From NCBI GenBank assembly GCA_027489105.1, contig JAIYAJ010000399.1, forward strand, positions 1 to 18,955: a stretch of DNA of 18,955 nucleotides, in the 5' to 3' direction. Origin of the DNA: Zymomonas sp. (lineage in GTDB: Bacteria; Pseudomonadota; Alphaproteobacteria; Sphingomonadales; Sphingomonadaceae). The notes below the pieces were generated by a model. It was not told the DNA's origin. It did not search any database and worked only from the letters and a program-made list of their open reading frames with translations. Both the position numbers and the translations under genes were made by a program. How positions within the stretch are numbered: the stretch's first letter is position 1; the number at the start of each line of letters is the position of its first letter. Positions 9,001-16,225 of this stretch are shown piece by piece.

Positions 9001-9379
9001 CGAACAGCGGACCCTGCGGCTCCTGGTCGAAATAGGCCGCGAGGTCGGCGGCGATCCGCTCGTCATATGTGAAAGGACGCGTCTCGGCATAATCCTCGAC
9101 GAAGAAATCGAACGGGTTGACCACCACCAGATCGGCGATCAGGTCCACCGTGACCGAGAATTCGGTCGTTTTCTCCGGAAAAACGAGTCGTGCCAGCCAG
9201 TTGCCGTGCGGGTCCTGCTGCCAGTTGATGAAATGGCTTTCGGGCGTGATGCGCAGCGAGAAATTGTTGACGGCGGTGCGGCTGTGCGGCGCCGGCCTCA
9301 ACCGCACGACCTGCGGCCCCAGCGAAACGGGCCGGTCGTAACGATAGACCGTCTGGTGATGCAAAGCCGCCTGAATCAT
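6068..9379 (-). CDS. Transglutaminase-DUF2126 (putative amidoligase) fusion protein
   Basis: A 1103-residue protein. Residues about 1-280 are a bacterial transglutaminase unit: an N-terminal beta domain ([17 protein letters not shown], then [11 protein letters not shown]) and a papain-fold core with Cys179 in TGSCRDSAW, His228 in LHAWAEV and Asp244 in GMDATSG, so the triad is intact. From about residue 325 to the C-terminus is DUF2126 (PF09899, COG4196), described in Pfam as a putative amidoligase: TTGGEPTFV, the [19 protein letters not shown] block, [16 protein letters not shown], and [14 protein letters not shown] followed by [10 protein letters not shown]. The full length is normal for the family. 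The ATG at 9379 fits family N-termini; a GTG at 9397 is the alternative and neither has a clear ribosome site. It heads the operon with ATP-grasp/alpha-E 8 bases downstream. Role: likely makes or processes an amide-linked peptide; substrate unknown. Confidence 0.92.
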   Translation of the reverse strand: MIQAALHHQTVYRYDRPVSLGPQVVRLRPAPHSRTAVNNFSLRITPESHFINWQQDPHGNWLARLVFPEKTTEFSVTVDLIADLVVVNPFDFFVEDYAETRPFTYDERIAADLAAYFDQEPQGPLFEAFVAQFANVEKRTIDFLVDLNVAINQRVGYVIRMETGVQTPEETLQIGTGSCRDSAWLLVQAARRLGFAARFVSGYSIQLTPDIVPIDGPKGVSADVCDLHAWAEVYVPGAGWIGMDATSGMFAGEGHIPLAAAPHFRSATPIEGFLLEPAHVDFHFDMSVQRIAEAVRITKPFTEDRWSALDALGEKVDADLVAQDVRLTTGGEPTFVALVDPEAPEWNGDAVGPTKAGYADRLIRRMRDRFAPGGMLHHGQGKWYPGESLPRWGYSVYWRTDGIPVWKDAALIAGDTTGRAIGETEAEAFLAALADDLGVGAEMVVPAFEDPVEWSVKEAQLPANVDLTDPKLDDPEARARMVKTFERGLSRPTGFVLPIQAWNAAQAPTPGRWRSERWQLRRGRLFVVPGDSAIGYRLPLGSLPFVPPSDYPYLHPRDTTEPREPMPDFYQQRTQTVAPAADGQARQDRQEQVPIEGAVRTAVTVEAREGHLAVFLPPTERLEDYLDLVAAVEATAARTQLPIRLEGYAPPPDPRLNVLKITPDPGVIEVNVQPASSWRETVEITTGLYEMAREIGLTADKFMVDGRAIGTGGGNHIVLGGRSVNDSPFIRRPDLLKSLILYWQRHPSLSYLVSGLFIGPTSQAPRIDEARHDGLYELEIALAQVPGPGEGAPPAPWIVDRLFRNLLVDVTGNTHRTEICIDKLFSPDGPTGRLGLVEFRGFEMPPEPRMSLAQQLLLRALTAWLWREPQKGGLVRWGTALHDRFLLPHFVWADFMEVLSDLRHAGYDFDPAWFEAQRQFRFPVHGTVCAGGVTLEISHALEPWHVLGETGAIGGTVRYVDSSTERLQVRATGLVPGRHVIAVNGRAVPMTPTGVPGEAVGGVRYKAWKPANCLHPLLEADAPLTFDVLDRWNNRSLGGCVYHVAHPGGRNYDTMPINDLEAEARRRARFQDHGHTPGMVSIPMAERPSEFPMTLDLRAPPIL

Positions 9380-9443
9380 AGCGACAAGTGTCAGCACATC
9401 CCGTTGTGCAGTGCAATGAAGAGTTATGACGCCTGTGTTGCGC

Positions 9444-9476
9444 GCAACTGCCGCGATCCGTCAGCGCGGCAGTTGC
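9444..9476 (-). terminator. Perfect 12-bp inverted repeat straddling the S9 peptidase stop codon
   Basis: GCAACTGCCGCG (9444-9455) and CGCGGCAGTTGC (9465-9476) form a 12-bp perfect stem with a 9-base loop. One arm encodes the last residues of the peptidase and the loop covers its stop codon. No U-run follows on either strand, so it is not a canonical intrinsic terminator. It may stabilise the 3' end or reduce read-through into the DUF2126 operon. Confidence 0.4.
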
Positions 9477-11569
9477 AGATTGAGGTAGCTCGTCACCAGC
9501 GCGGCGCGCAGCGCGTCCTCCTTGGGCTCGACACCCGCCGCATGTCCGCCTTCGAGCGCCTCGAAATAAAGGAAGGGCGCACCGATCGCTTCCATCTTGG
9601 CCGCGAATTTGCGGGCGTGCCCCGGATGGACCCGATCGTCGCGGGTCGAGGTGTAGAGAAAGGGCACCGGATATTTCACGCCCGCCTTCAGCGCCTGATA
9701 GGGCGAATAGAGCGCAATGAAGCTCCAGTCGGCGGGAATGTCCGGATTGCCATATTCGCCCATCCAGGAGGCGCCCGCGAGCAGGTGCGAATAGCGTTTC
9801 ATGTCGAGCAAAGGTGAACCGATCACGACCGCACCGAACAGGTCGGCCCGCTGGGTCATCGCGACGCCCGCCATCAGGCCGCCGTTCGACCGGCCCGATA
9901 CCGCGATCCGCCCTTTCTCGCTGATCCCGGCCTTCACCAGATCCTCGGCGACGGCGTAAAGATCGTCATAGGCGTTCTGCCGCTTCTCGCGCAGCGCGGC
10001 CTGGTGCCAGGCCGGACCATATTCGCCGCCGCCCCTTAGATTGGCGAGGACATAGGCATTGCCGTCCTCGACCCAGAACAGCGCGGCCGGACCAGAGCGA
10101 TAGGGTTCGTTGACCAGATAGACGGGCGTCTGCGCCGCCTCGAACCCGCCATAAGCATGGACGAGCGCCGGCACCGGTCCGCTCGCGCCGCCCTTGCGGA
10201 CGAGGAAATAGGGAATGCGAGTGCCGTCCTTGGAGGTGGCGAAGCGCTGCTCGACGGTCATGCCCGTGGCATCGAAGCGAGGCTTGAGCGCCTGCACGAC
10301 CTCTGCCTTGCCGGTCGGCGACGCGACATAGAGCGCGGGCGGAGCCAGCATCGCTTCGACCGTTGCAAAGGCGCGATCGTCCTTGCCGGAGACTGCCCGG
10401 ATGTGGACGGTCGCCTTGTCGGGCAACGCCGCCGTCGTCGCCGTCCAGCGCCCCTCCCCGCCCCGGCGCACTGCAACCAGCTTGCCCGACACATCGTCGA
10501 GCAGCTTGATCCAGATCACCTGACCGCCAGTCTCGACCTCCTCGATCGCCTGTCGTGCCGTGGGAACGAACACGGTCTCGATCGCCGGCTTCCGGCCGTC
10601 CAGCAGATCGGCAATCGGATAGGCGACAAGTGCGCCCGCCGGCCGGCCCTCCCACGGACTCTTGAGCGTCGCGATCAGCCGGCCATCGATCACGTCGTTG
10701 ACCTCGGCATCGTCGGGCAGCGGCGACGCCACGAGCCGTCCGTCGGCCGCGACATGGCGGATCGTCCCATGGAAGAAGTCGGTACGGCGATCGAACCAGG
10801 CCCAGCTGCGCTTGCCGTCATGGGAACTCCGCGCGCTGATCGAGACGTCGGTGCTTTCGCCTTCCGCCACCAGCACGGCCGACGCCAGCGGCGTTCCCCG
10901 CGTCCAGCGCTTGACGAGACGCGCATAGCCGGAGTCGGTCTTGCTGCCGTCGCCGAAGTCGGTCGCCACATAAAGCGCGTCCGCGCCGTCCCAGGCGAGG
11001 TTCGTCTTCGCCTCGGGCACGATGAAACCGCCCTCTACGAAGGCCCCGCGATCGAGATCAAACTCGCGCTCGACCACGGCATCGCCGCCGCCGTCGGACA
11101 GGGCGACCATGCAGCGGACATAGGCGGGGGCGAGGCAGGTCGCGCCTTTGAACGCCCAGCTACGCCCTTCCGTCTTGCCGAGCGCACCGACGTCGATCAG
11201 CGTCCGCCATTCGGGCTTGCCCGCGACGAAGCTCTCGACCGAGGCGATCCGCCACAGCCCGCGCGGATGATCGGCGTCCTGCCAGAAGTTGAGAACCCGC
11301 CCCGCCAGCACCCGGTCCGGCGCAGCGATTTTCTGGCGGTCGGACAGCAGCGCAAGGGCCCGGCTGCGATAGGTTTCGAAGCCCGGCTGCTTTTCGAGCT
11401 CGGCCAGCGAGCGGTCGTTCCACTGGCGGACCTGCGCGAGCGCCGCCGCCCCGTCGACCTGTTCGAGCGCTATATAGGGATCGGCGGAACTGGCGGTCTG
11501 TGCGAGCGTGGGGCCAGCCAAAAGCGACGCAACGATCAGCGCTGAACCGGACAAAAACAAGGAATTCAT
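9461..11569 (-). CDS. Secreted prolyl oligopeptidase family (S9) serine peptidase
   Basis: A 702-residue prolyl oligopeptidase (MEROPS S9A-like). A signal peptide is visible at residues 1-24 (MNSLFLSGSALIVASLLAG, then PTLA before QTA), so the enzyme should act in the periplasm or outside. The middle (about 50-440) is the beta-propeller. The C-terminal alpha/beta hydrolase has Ser561 in GRSNGGLM, the catalytic Asp in TSTRDDRVHP (644/645) and His676 in EGGHAAG; the family marker YGGF (474-477) and NLRGGGEYG (510-518) are present. It cleaves short peptides, classically after proline. The ATG at 11569 is chosen because it starts the signal peptide; an upstream start (11611) would bury it. It lies 81 bases before the DUF2126 operon on the same strand, but a perfect hairpin in between leaves cotranscription open. 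Confidence 0.92.
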   Translation of the reverse strand: MNSLFLSGSALIVASLLAGPTLAQTASSADPYIALEQVDGAAALAQVRQWNDRSLAELEKQPGFETYRSRALALLSDRQKIAAPDRVLAGRVLNFWQDADHPRGLWRIASVESFVAGKPEWRTLIDVGALGKTEGRSWAFKGATCLAPAYVRCMVALSDGGGDAVVEREFDLDRGAFVEGGFIVPEAKTNLAWDGADALYVATDFGDGSKTDSGYARLVKRWTRGTPLASAVLVAEGESTDVSISARSSHDGKRSWAWFDRRTDFFHGTIRHVAADGRLVASPLPDDAEVNDVIDGRLIATLKSPWEGRPAGALVAYPIADLLDGRKPAIETVFVPTARQAIEEVETGGQVIWIKLLDDVSGKLVAVRRGGEGRWTATTAALPDKATVHIRAVSGKDDRAFATVEAMLAPPALYVASPTGKAEVVQALKPRFDATGMTVEQRFATSKDGTRIPYFLVRKGGASGPVPALVHAYGGFEAAQTPVYLVNEPYRSGPAALFWVEDGNAYVLANLRGGGEYGPAWHQAALREKRQNAYDDLYAVAEDLVKAGISEKGRIAVSGRSNGGLMAGVAMTQRADLFGAVVIGSPLLDMKRYSHLLAGASWMGEYGNPDIPADWSFIALYSPYQALKAGVKYPVPFLYTSTRDDRVHPGHARKFAAKMEAIGAPFLYFEALEGGHAAGVEPKEDALRAALVTSYLNLQLPR

Positions 11570-11621
11570 CGGGGAGACTTTCGACAATGATATGTCAGAA
11601 TGTCCCCGCAAATGGTTGCGA

Positions 11622-12233
11622 TCAAGCCATTTCGGCCAGTTCGATCAGGCCGGGCACGAGCGACGCCACGAGCAGAGCCGCCATCACGAGGTTGAACGCC
11701 CGCAACGCCTTGGGTCGGTCGAGGAGATGGCGCACGACCGTTCCTCCGCCGGCCCATAAGGTAATCGCGGGGAAGCCGACCAGCGCGAGGACGGTCGCGA
11801 TCAATATGACGTCGCCGGTCAAATGTTCGGGCCGCGCAAAGCTGGTGGTCGCGCCAAGGCACATTGCCCAGGCTTTCGGATTGACCCATTGGAAGGCCGC
11901 CGCGTCGAGCGGGGTCAGCGGCCGCGCACTCGCCGACCGCCCGCCGACCCCAACCGACGTCGCGATCCGCCACGCCAGATACAGGAGATAGGCGGCGGAC
12001 AGGATGTGCAGGGCGCGATACAGCCAGGGAAAGCGCCCGATAATACCGGCCAGCCCGAAGCCGAGCAGCAACATCATCACGACGCATCCCAAGCTGATCC
12101 CGATCATGTGGGGTACGGTGCGGCGGAAGCCGAAGGTGGCGCCCGACGACAGCAGCATCATGTTGTTCGGCCCCGGTGTCACGCTCGAGACGAAGCAGAA
12201 TGTCACAAGGGCAATCAGCAATTCGGGCGTCAT
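11622..12233 (-). CDS. LysE/RhtB family amino-acid exporter
   Basis: A 203-residue inner-membrane protein with about six membrane segments. The family signature is at the N-terminus (TPGPNNMMLL, residues 19-28, then GATFGFRRTVPHMIGISLG) and the second repeat has NPKAWAM (118-124). LysE/RhtB proteins export amino acids or related metabolites by proton antiport; the substrate cannot be read from the sequence. The ATG at 12233 lies one base after the stop of a 55-residue small protein gene, and it has no good ribosome site of its own, so its translation is probably coupled to that gene. Divergently placed to a MocR-type regulator, a common arrangement for regulated exporters. Confidence 0.9.
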   Translation of the reverse strand: MTPELLIALVTFCFVSSVTPGPNNMMLLSSGATFGFRRTVPHMIGISLGCVVMMLLLGFGLAGIIGRFPWLYRALHILSAAYLLYLAWRIATSVGVGGRSASARPLTPLDAAAFQWVNPKAWAMCLGATTSFARPEHLTGDVILIATVLALVGFPAITLWAGGGTVVRHLLDRPKALRAFNLVMAALLVASLVPGLIELAEMA

Positions 12234-12234
12234 G

Positions 12235-12402
12235 TCACCGTCCCAATTGTCGCGCGACGCGATAGCTTGCGTCCGCCATCTTTTCTTGCGGAGACTTCCC
12301 GGTCGCCGAGCTTGCTGCGACGGCCAGATGCGACGACGCCCAGACGGCAATCGATCCTACCAGCCAGAATGTGACGACAGCCATGATCGTGACGCGCAGC
12401 AT
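12235..12402 (-). CDS. Small membrane or exported protein (55 aa), unrecognised
   Basis: A 55-residue protein encoded immediately upstream of the LysE exporter. The start ATG at 12402-12400 is preceded by a near-perfect Shine-Dalgarno AAGGAGG with 5 bases of spacing, the strongest ribosome site in the window, which is the main reason to accept it. Residues about 4-24 are hydrophobic (VTIMAVVTFWLVGSIAVW), followed by an alanine-rich stretch that could be a signal-peptidase site and a charged tail (KSPQEKMADASYRVARQLGR). It may be a single-pass membrane peptide or a secreted 25-30 residue peptide. The stop is one base from the lysE start, indicating one transcript. I do not recognise the family. 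A role as an exporter accessory or a small envelope stress protein is guesswork. Confidence 0.72.
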   Translation of the reverse strand: MLRVTIMAVVTFWLVGSIAVWASSHLAVAASSATGKSPQEKMADASYRVARQLGR

Positions 12403-12519
12403 GTTGACCTCCTTCAACCCTTTCCGAGTCGGCTTGCAACGGATTGACACGAGGCCATTGCGACCTATTGTAACGATTCTCAATTCAATTTTTGTCACAA
12501 TGACATTATAGGCATCGCC
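12403..12519. promoter_or_regulatory. Divergent promoter region with operator-like palindrome
   Basis: This 117-base spacer is more AT-rich than its surroundings. On plus, TTGACA (12444-12449) and TATTGT (12466-12471) are separated by 16 bases and could drive the MocR gene. On minus, an exact TATAAT (12510-12505) has TTCGGG (12533-12528) 17 bases upstream and could drive the small-protein/lysE operon. Between them, TGTCA-CAA-TGACA (12493-12505) is a perfect inverted repeat that abuts and shares one base with the minus -10 box, a position suited to repression. Confidence 0.55.
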
Positions 12520-13902
12520 ATGTGGATCCCGAACCTCGACGAAGGACATCCGACCGTATCGGGCCGCCTGCTCGGCGCGCTGCGGCGGGACATCGAAAAT
12601 GGCACCTTGTCGCCGGGCACGCGCTTGCCGCCGCATCGCGAGCTGGCGCACCGGCTGGGCATCGGTATCGGTACGGTGACGGCGGTCTATGGCGAGGCGG
12701 CACGGCAGGGTCTGCTCAGTGCGACCGTCGGACGCGGCAGTTTCGTCGCCGACCGCAGCGCCCCGAGCGCTTCCGCCCATGATCCCGATGGCGGCGCGAT
12801 CGACCTTGCGCAGAATCTGCCCCCCTCAGCCCCCGCCCAGCGGCGCTTCGCGGCAACGCTGGCGAAGCTGTCGCGTCGGGCCGACACCGGCCTGCTGCTC
12901 GACTATGCGCCCCCCGCCGGTCATGAGCGCCACCGCCAGGCGGCCGCCGCCTGGATCCGCCGCATCGGCGGGCTCGGCGATGCGCGTGCCGATCGCATGG
13001 TGATTACCGACGGCGCGCAGCAGGCGATGCTTTATGCGCTTGGCACACTGTGCCGACCGGGCGACACGGTTCTGACCGAATCTGCAACCTATTTCGGCGT
13101 GCGGTCGATCGCCCAGAGCTGCGACCTGAAGCTGGTCGGCCTGGACATGGACGAACAAGGCATAACGCCCGAGGCGCTGGAGCGTGCTGCCCAAAGCGGC
13201 GCCCGCGTGCTGTACACCATGCCCACGCTGCAGAACCCCACGGGGCGGACGATGGGCGACGCGCGGCGGCGCGATATCGCTGCGCTGGCCCGTAAGCACG
13301 GACTGTGGATCGTCGAGGACGACCTCTACTCGGCCTTCGCCGCCGGCTTCGCACCCCCGCCGCTCGCCAGCTACGCGCCCGAGCGCACCCTCTACATCAA
13401 CGGCACGTCCAAGGCGCTCGCACCGGGCCTGCGCACAGGCTATCTAATCCTGCCCGATGCCGACCTGCTCGACCGGGTGCTCCGCCAGGTTCGCGCCCAT
13501 GTCTATGCGCCCTGCGCGATCGGCCCGACCATCGCCTGCCAGTGGATGGAGGACGGCAGTGCCGACGACATCATGGCGGAAACCGCGGAAGAACTGACGG
13601 CGCGCGGAGCGATCGCACGAGAGATATTGGGCGCTGCCTTCGTTCCACCGGATGATCGCCGCTGCCCGCATCTGTGGCTGCCCCTGTCCGAACTCGCCGC
13701 CGAACGCTTTGCGTCGCGGGCGATGCGTGCCGGGGTGAAGGTGACCCAACCCTCGGCGCCGCTGATCGAGCCGCAACTCATATCGGGCGTGCGCCTGTGC
13801 CTTGGACCGGCGCCAGACCGAAACCAGCTTCGGACCGCGCTTGAACGCCTTGCCACAGGACTTGATGCGGATCACCCCGAGCCGGCCGCCGCCGTGGTAT
13901 GA
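12520..13902 (+). CDS. MocR/PdxR-type GntR-aminotransferase transcriptional regulator
   Basis: A 460-residue fusion of an N-terminal GntR winged helix-turn-helix (about 1-75; [22 protein letters not shown] and [13 protein letters not shown]) with a fold-type I aminotransferase domain (about 95-450). The PLP site is intact: lysine K298 in GTSKAL, Asp267 and Tyr270 in VEDDLYS, and Asn239 in QNPTG. MocR regulators use PLP or its amino-acid adducts as effector. It is divergent from a LysE exporter operon, its likely target, and is followed 37 bases later by pdxH, which makes PLP. The start is ATG 12520 with only a weak ribosome site; a shorter start is not indicated because the HTH begins right after. 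Classic PdxR activates pdxST, and those genes are not here. Confidence 0.93.
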   Translation: MWIPNLDEGHPTVSGRLLGALRRDIENGTLSPGTRLPPHRELAHRLGIGIGTVTAVYGEAARQGLLSATVGRGSFVADRSAPSASAHDPDGGAIDLAQNLPPSAPAQRRFAATLAKLSRRADTGLLLDYAPPAGHERHRQAAAAWIRRIGGLGDARADRMVITDGAQQAMLYALGTLCRPGDTVLTESATYFGVRSIAQSCDLKLVGLDMDEQGITPEALERAAQSGARVLYTMPTLQNPTGRTMGDARRRDIAALARKHGLWIVEDDLYSAFAAGFAPPPLASYAPERTLYINGTSKALAPGLRTGYLILPDADLLDRVLRQVRAHVYAPCAIGPTIACQWMEDGSADDIMAETAEELTARGAIAREILGAAFVPPDDRRCPHLWLPLSELAAERFASRAMRAGVKVTQPSAPLIEPQLISGVRLCLGPAPDRNQLRTALERLATGLDADHPEPAAAVV

Positions 13903-13939
13903 GGCCGCTTCTTCACCGATTCTCCTGGACCAGCACAAC

Positions 13940-14518
13940 ATGACCACCGATCCCTTTGCTCTGTTTGCCGACTGGTTCGCCGAGGCCAAGGCCAGCGAAC
14001 TCAATGATCCAGAAGCGATGGCGGTGGCGACCGTCGGACAGGACGGGCAGCCGTCGGTCCGCATGGTCCTGCTCAAGGGCCATGATGCGCGCGGCTTCGT
14101 CTTCTACACCAACTATGAAAGCCGCAAGGCCGGCCAGATCCTCGAGACCGGCCGCGCGGCCCTGCTGTTCCACTGGAAATCGCTGCGCCGGCAGGTCCGC
14201 ATCGAAGGGCCGGTGCTGAAGGTCAGCCCCGAAGAAGGCGACGCCTATTTCGCGACCCGGCACCGGGATTCCCAGCTCGGCGCCTGGGCGTCCGAGCAAT
14301 CGCGCCCGCTCGACAGCCGCGAGACCTTCGAGGCGCGCTATGACGAGATGGTGCGCCGCTTCGAGGGGCAGCCCGTCCCGCGCCCGCCGCACTGGTCGGG
14401 CTTCCGCGTGGTACCCGAGCGGATCGAATTCTGGCTGGATCGCCCCCATCGCCTGCACGAACGCCGTCTGTTCCTGCGCGAGGGCGAAGGCTGGAGCGAA
14501 GGCATGCTCTACCCATGA
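13940..14518 (+). CDS. pdxH: Pyridoxamine/pyridoxine 5'-phosphate oxidase
   Basis: A 192-residue FMN enzyme that oxidises PNP or PMP to PLP, the last step of vitamin B6 synthesis and salvage, in the cytoplasm. The FMN/PLP binding blocks are visible: RMVLLK (41-46), [10 protein letters not shown] (55-64), [11 protein letters not shown] (78-88), [14 protein letters not shown] (111-124), and the C-terminal [14 protein letters not shown] (165-178) with the substrate-binding Arg-His pair. Length is normal. The ATG at 13940 gives the family N-terminus [12 protein letters not shown]; an in-frame extension upstream would overlap the regulator gene. No strong ribosome site is seen. Probably cotranscribed with the MocR gene and with fieF, which begins 10 bases after its stop. 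Confidence 0.94.
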   Translation: MTTDPFALFADWFAEAKASELNDPEAMAVATVGQDGQPSVRMVLLKGHDARGFVFYTNYESRKAGQILETGRAALLFHWKSLRRQVRIEGPVLKVSPEEGDAYFATRHRDSQLGAWASEQSRPLDSRETFEARYDEMVRRFEGQPVPRPPHWSGFRVVPERIEFWLDRPHRLHERRLFLREGEGWSEGMLYP

Positions 14519-14528
14519 GCGATATCGC

Positions 14529-15419
14529 ATGAGCCTGTCGCCCAATGTCCGCGCCGGCATGGCGTCGGTGTCGGTCGCGGCGACGCTGATCCTGCTCAAG
14601 GGCTATGCCAGCTGGCAAACCGGATCGGCCGCCGTGCTCGGCTCGCTGGCGGACACGGTGCTCGACCTGATCGCATCGCTGGTCACGCTCTACAGCGTCC
14701 GGCTCGCCGCGATGCCCGCCGACCGCCAGCATCGCTTCGGCCATGGCAAGGCAGAGGCGATCGCGGCCTTCTTCCAGGTCGTGCTGATCAGCCTGTCGGC
14801 CTTCTGGATCATCCTCCACTCGGTCCAGCAACTGGCGGCCGGAGAGAGACCGGCCAATGCTACCGCGGGCATCTGGGTGTCGATCGTCGCGCTGTTCCTG
14901 ACCCTCGCCCTGGTCAGCTATCAGCGCCGGGTGATTGCACGGACGGGATCGGTGGCCATCGGGACCGATGCGATCCACTATCAGAGCGACCTGCTGCTCA
15001 ACGCAGCGGTTATCACGGCGCTGCTGATCGAGGCGAAGCTGGGCTTTGCCGGCGCCGATGCGGTAGCAGGCGTCGCGATCGGGCTGTGGCTTCTCTACGG
15101 CGCTTATGGTGCGTCGCGCGAAGCGATCGATCAGCTGATGGACCGCGAAGGGCCCGAGGAGCGTCGGCGCGCCTTCATCGCGGTTGCCGAGCGCCACCCC
15201 GAGCTCCACGGCATTCATGACCTCAAGACTCGCACCGCCGGGCATAAGGACTTCGTGCAGTTCCACGTCTGGGTCGATCCCGACATGACCGTCGGCGAGG
15301 CGCACCGGGTGATGGACGAGGTCGAGGCCAAGCTGCGCGAGGCCTTTCCCGGCGTCGAGATACTGATCCACCCCGACCCCGCCGGGCATCGCGAACGATC
15401 CGAGGATATCTGCCCATGA
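14529..15419 (+). CDS. FieF-like cation diffusion facilitator (metal efflux)
   Basis: A 296-residue CDF transporter that would export divalent metals (Zn, Fe, Mn) by proton antiport at the inner membrane. The transport-site residues are present: Asp42 and Asp46 in LADTVLD (TM2) and His150 and Asp154 in HYQSD (TM5), the same DD-HD set and spacing as E. coli FieF. HRFGHGKAEA follows TM2. The cytoplasmic C-terminal domain (about 205-290) has HPELHGIHDLKTRTAG and HVWVDPDM, with histidines typical of CDF metal binding. The ATG at 14529 follows the pdxH stop by 10 bases; the stop overlaps the phzF-like start as ATGA. Substrate specificity is uncertain, so no gene symbol is assigned. Confidence 0.9.
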   Translation: MSLSPNVRAGMASVSVAATLILLKGYASWQTGSAAVLGSLADTVLDLIASLVTLYSVRLAAMPADRQHRFGHGKAEAIAAFFQVVLISLSAFWIILHSVQQLAAGERPANATAGIWVSIVALFLTLALVSYQRRVIARTGSVAIGTDAIHYQSDLLLNAAVITALLIEAKLGFAGADAVAGVAIGLWLLYGAYGASREAIDQLMDREGPEERRRAFIAVAERHPELHGIHDLKTRTAGHKDFVQFHVWVDPDMTVGEAHRVMDEVEAKLREAFPGVEILIHPDPAGHRERSEDICP

Positions 15420-16210
15420 AAATTCCGTTTCAGCAGGTCGACGCCTTTGCCGATCGCCCTTTCGCCGGCAATCCGGCGGCGGTCATGCCGCTCGAAGCCT
15501 GGCTCGACGATGCGACGCTGCAGGCGATCGCCGCCGAGAACAACCTGGCCGAGACCGCTTTCATCATTCCCTGGGCCGGGCCGGAAGCCGATTTCGAATT
15601 GCGCTGGTTCACCCCCGAGGTCGAGGTTGCGCTGTGCGGCCATGCGACGCTCGCAACCGGCCACGCCCTGCTGTCGCGGGACGGTGCCCCCGAGGCGGTG
15701 CGCTTCGCCACCCGGCAGGCCGGCGTGCTGGAGGTCCGCCGTGACGGCGAGGGCTATCGCCTCGCTCTGCCCGCCTGGTCGATGACCCCGAAGGATCTTC
15801 CGGCCGAGGCGGCTGCGCTCGGCACGATGCCGGAAGAGACGTTGTGGCGCGATGGTGGCTATGCGCTGTTCCGTTTTGCCGACGAAGCCGCAATCCGCGC
15901 GCTCGATCCCGACTTCCGGGCCATGCGCGCCTTTGGCGACATCCTGTTCATCGCGACAGCGCCGGGAGACGGCACCGACATCGTCAGCCGCGTCTTCGCG
16001 CCGGGCGCGGGCATCGATGAGGATCCGGTCACGGGCTCGGCCCATTGTCTGCTCGCCACCTATTGGGCGGAGCGGCTCGGTCGCACCCGCTTCACCGCCT
16101 ATCAGGCGTCGGCGCGGGGCGGTCATCTCGACGTCGAACTCGCCGGGGACCGGGTCTATCTCGGTGGCACCTGCGTGACGGTGATCGAAGGCAGCTTCAC
16201 CCTCGCGTGA
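15416..16210 (+). CDS. PhzF family isomerase/epimerase
   Basis: A 264-residue protein of the PhzF (diaminopimelate epimerase-fold) family. The N-terminus IPFQQVDAFADRPFAGNPAAV, the catalytic-position glutamate E46 in NNLAETAF, CGHATLATGHAL (74-85) and DEDPVTGSAHC (204-214) are hallmark motifs. The best known member isomerises a chorismate-derived intermediate in phenazine synthesis, but no other phz genes are present, so this is one of the many members of unknown substrate. It overlaps the upstream efflux gene by ATGA and is the last gene of the operon; its stop lies 15 bases from the convergent mnmA stop. Confidence 0.93.
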   Translation: MKIPFQQVDAFADRPFAGNPAAVMPLEAWLDDATLQAIAAENNLAETAFIIPWAGPEADFELRWFTPEVEVALCGHATLATGHALLSRDGAPEAVRFATRQAGVLEVRRDGEGYRLALPAWSMTPKDLPAEAAALGTMPEETLWRDGGYALFRFADEAAIRALDPDFRAMRAFGDILFIATAPGDGTDIVSRVFAPGAGIDEDPVTGSAHCLLATYWAERLGRTRFTAYQASARGGHLDVELAGDRVYLGGTCVTVIEGSFTLA

Positions 16211-16225
16211 GCCGGCACGACAGGA

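Noticed and set aside
7547..9817. 756-residue open frame on plus over the transglutaminase-DUF2126 gene
   Set aside because: Low-complexity Arg/Asp-rich translation; opposite strand has clear conserved domains through the same bases.
10157..11545. 462-residue open frame on plus over the S9 peptidase
   Set aside because: No domain, biased composition; the peptidase frame is intact.
15416..16210. Phenazine biosynthesis cluster
   Set aside because: Only a PhzF-family protein is present, a broad family; no other phz genes nearby.
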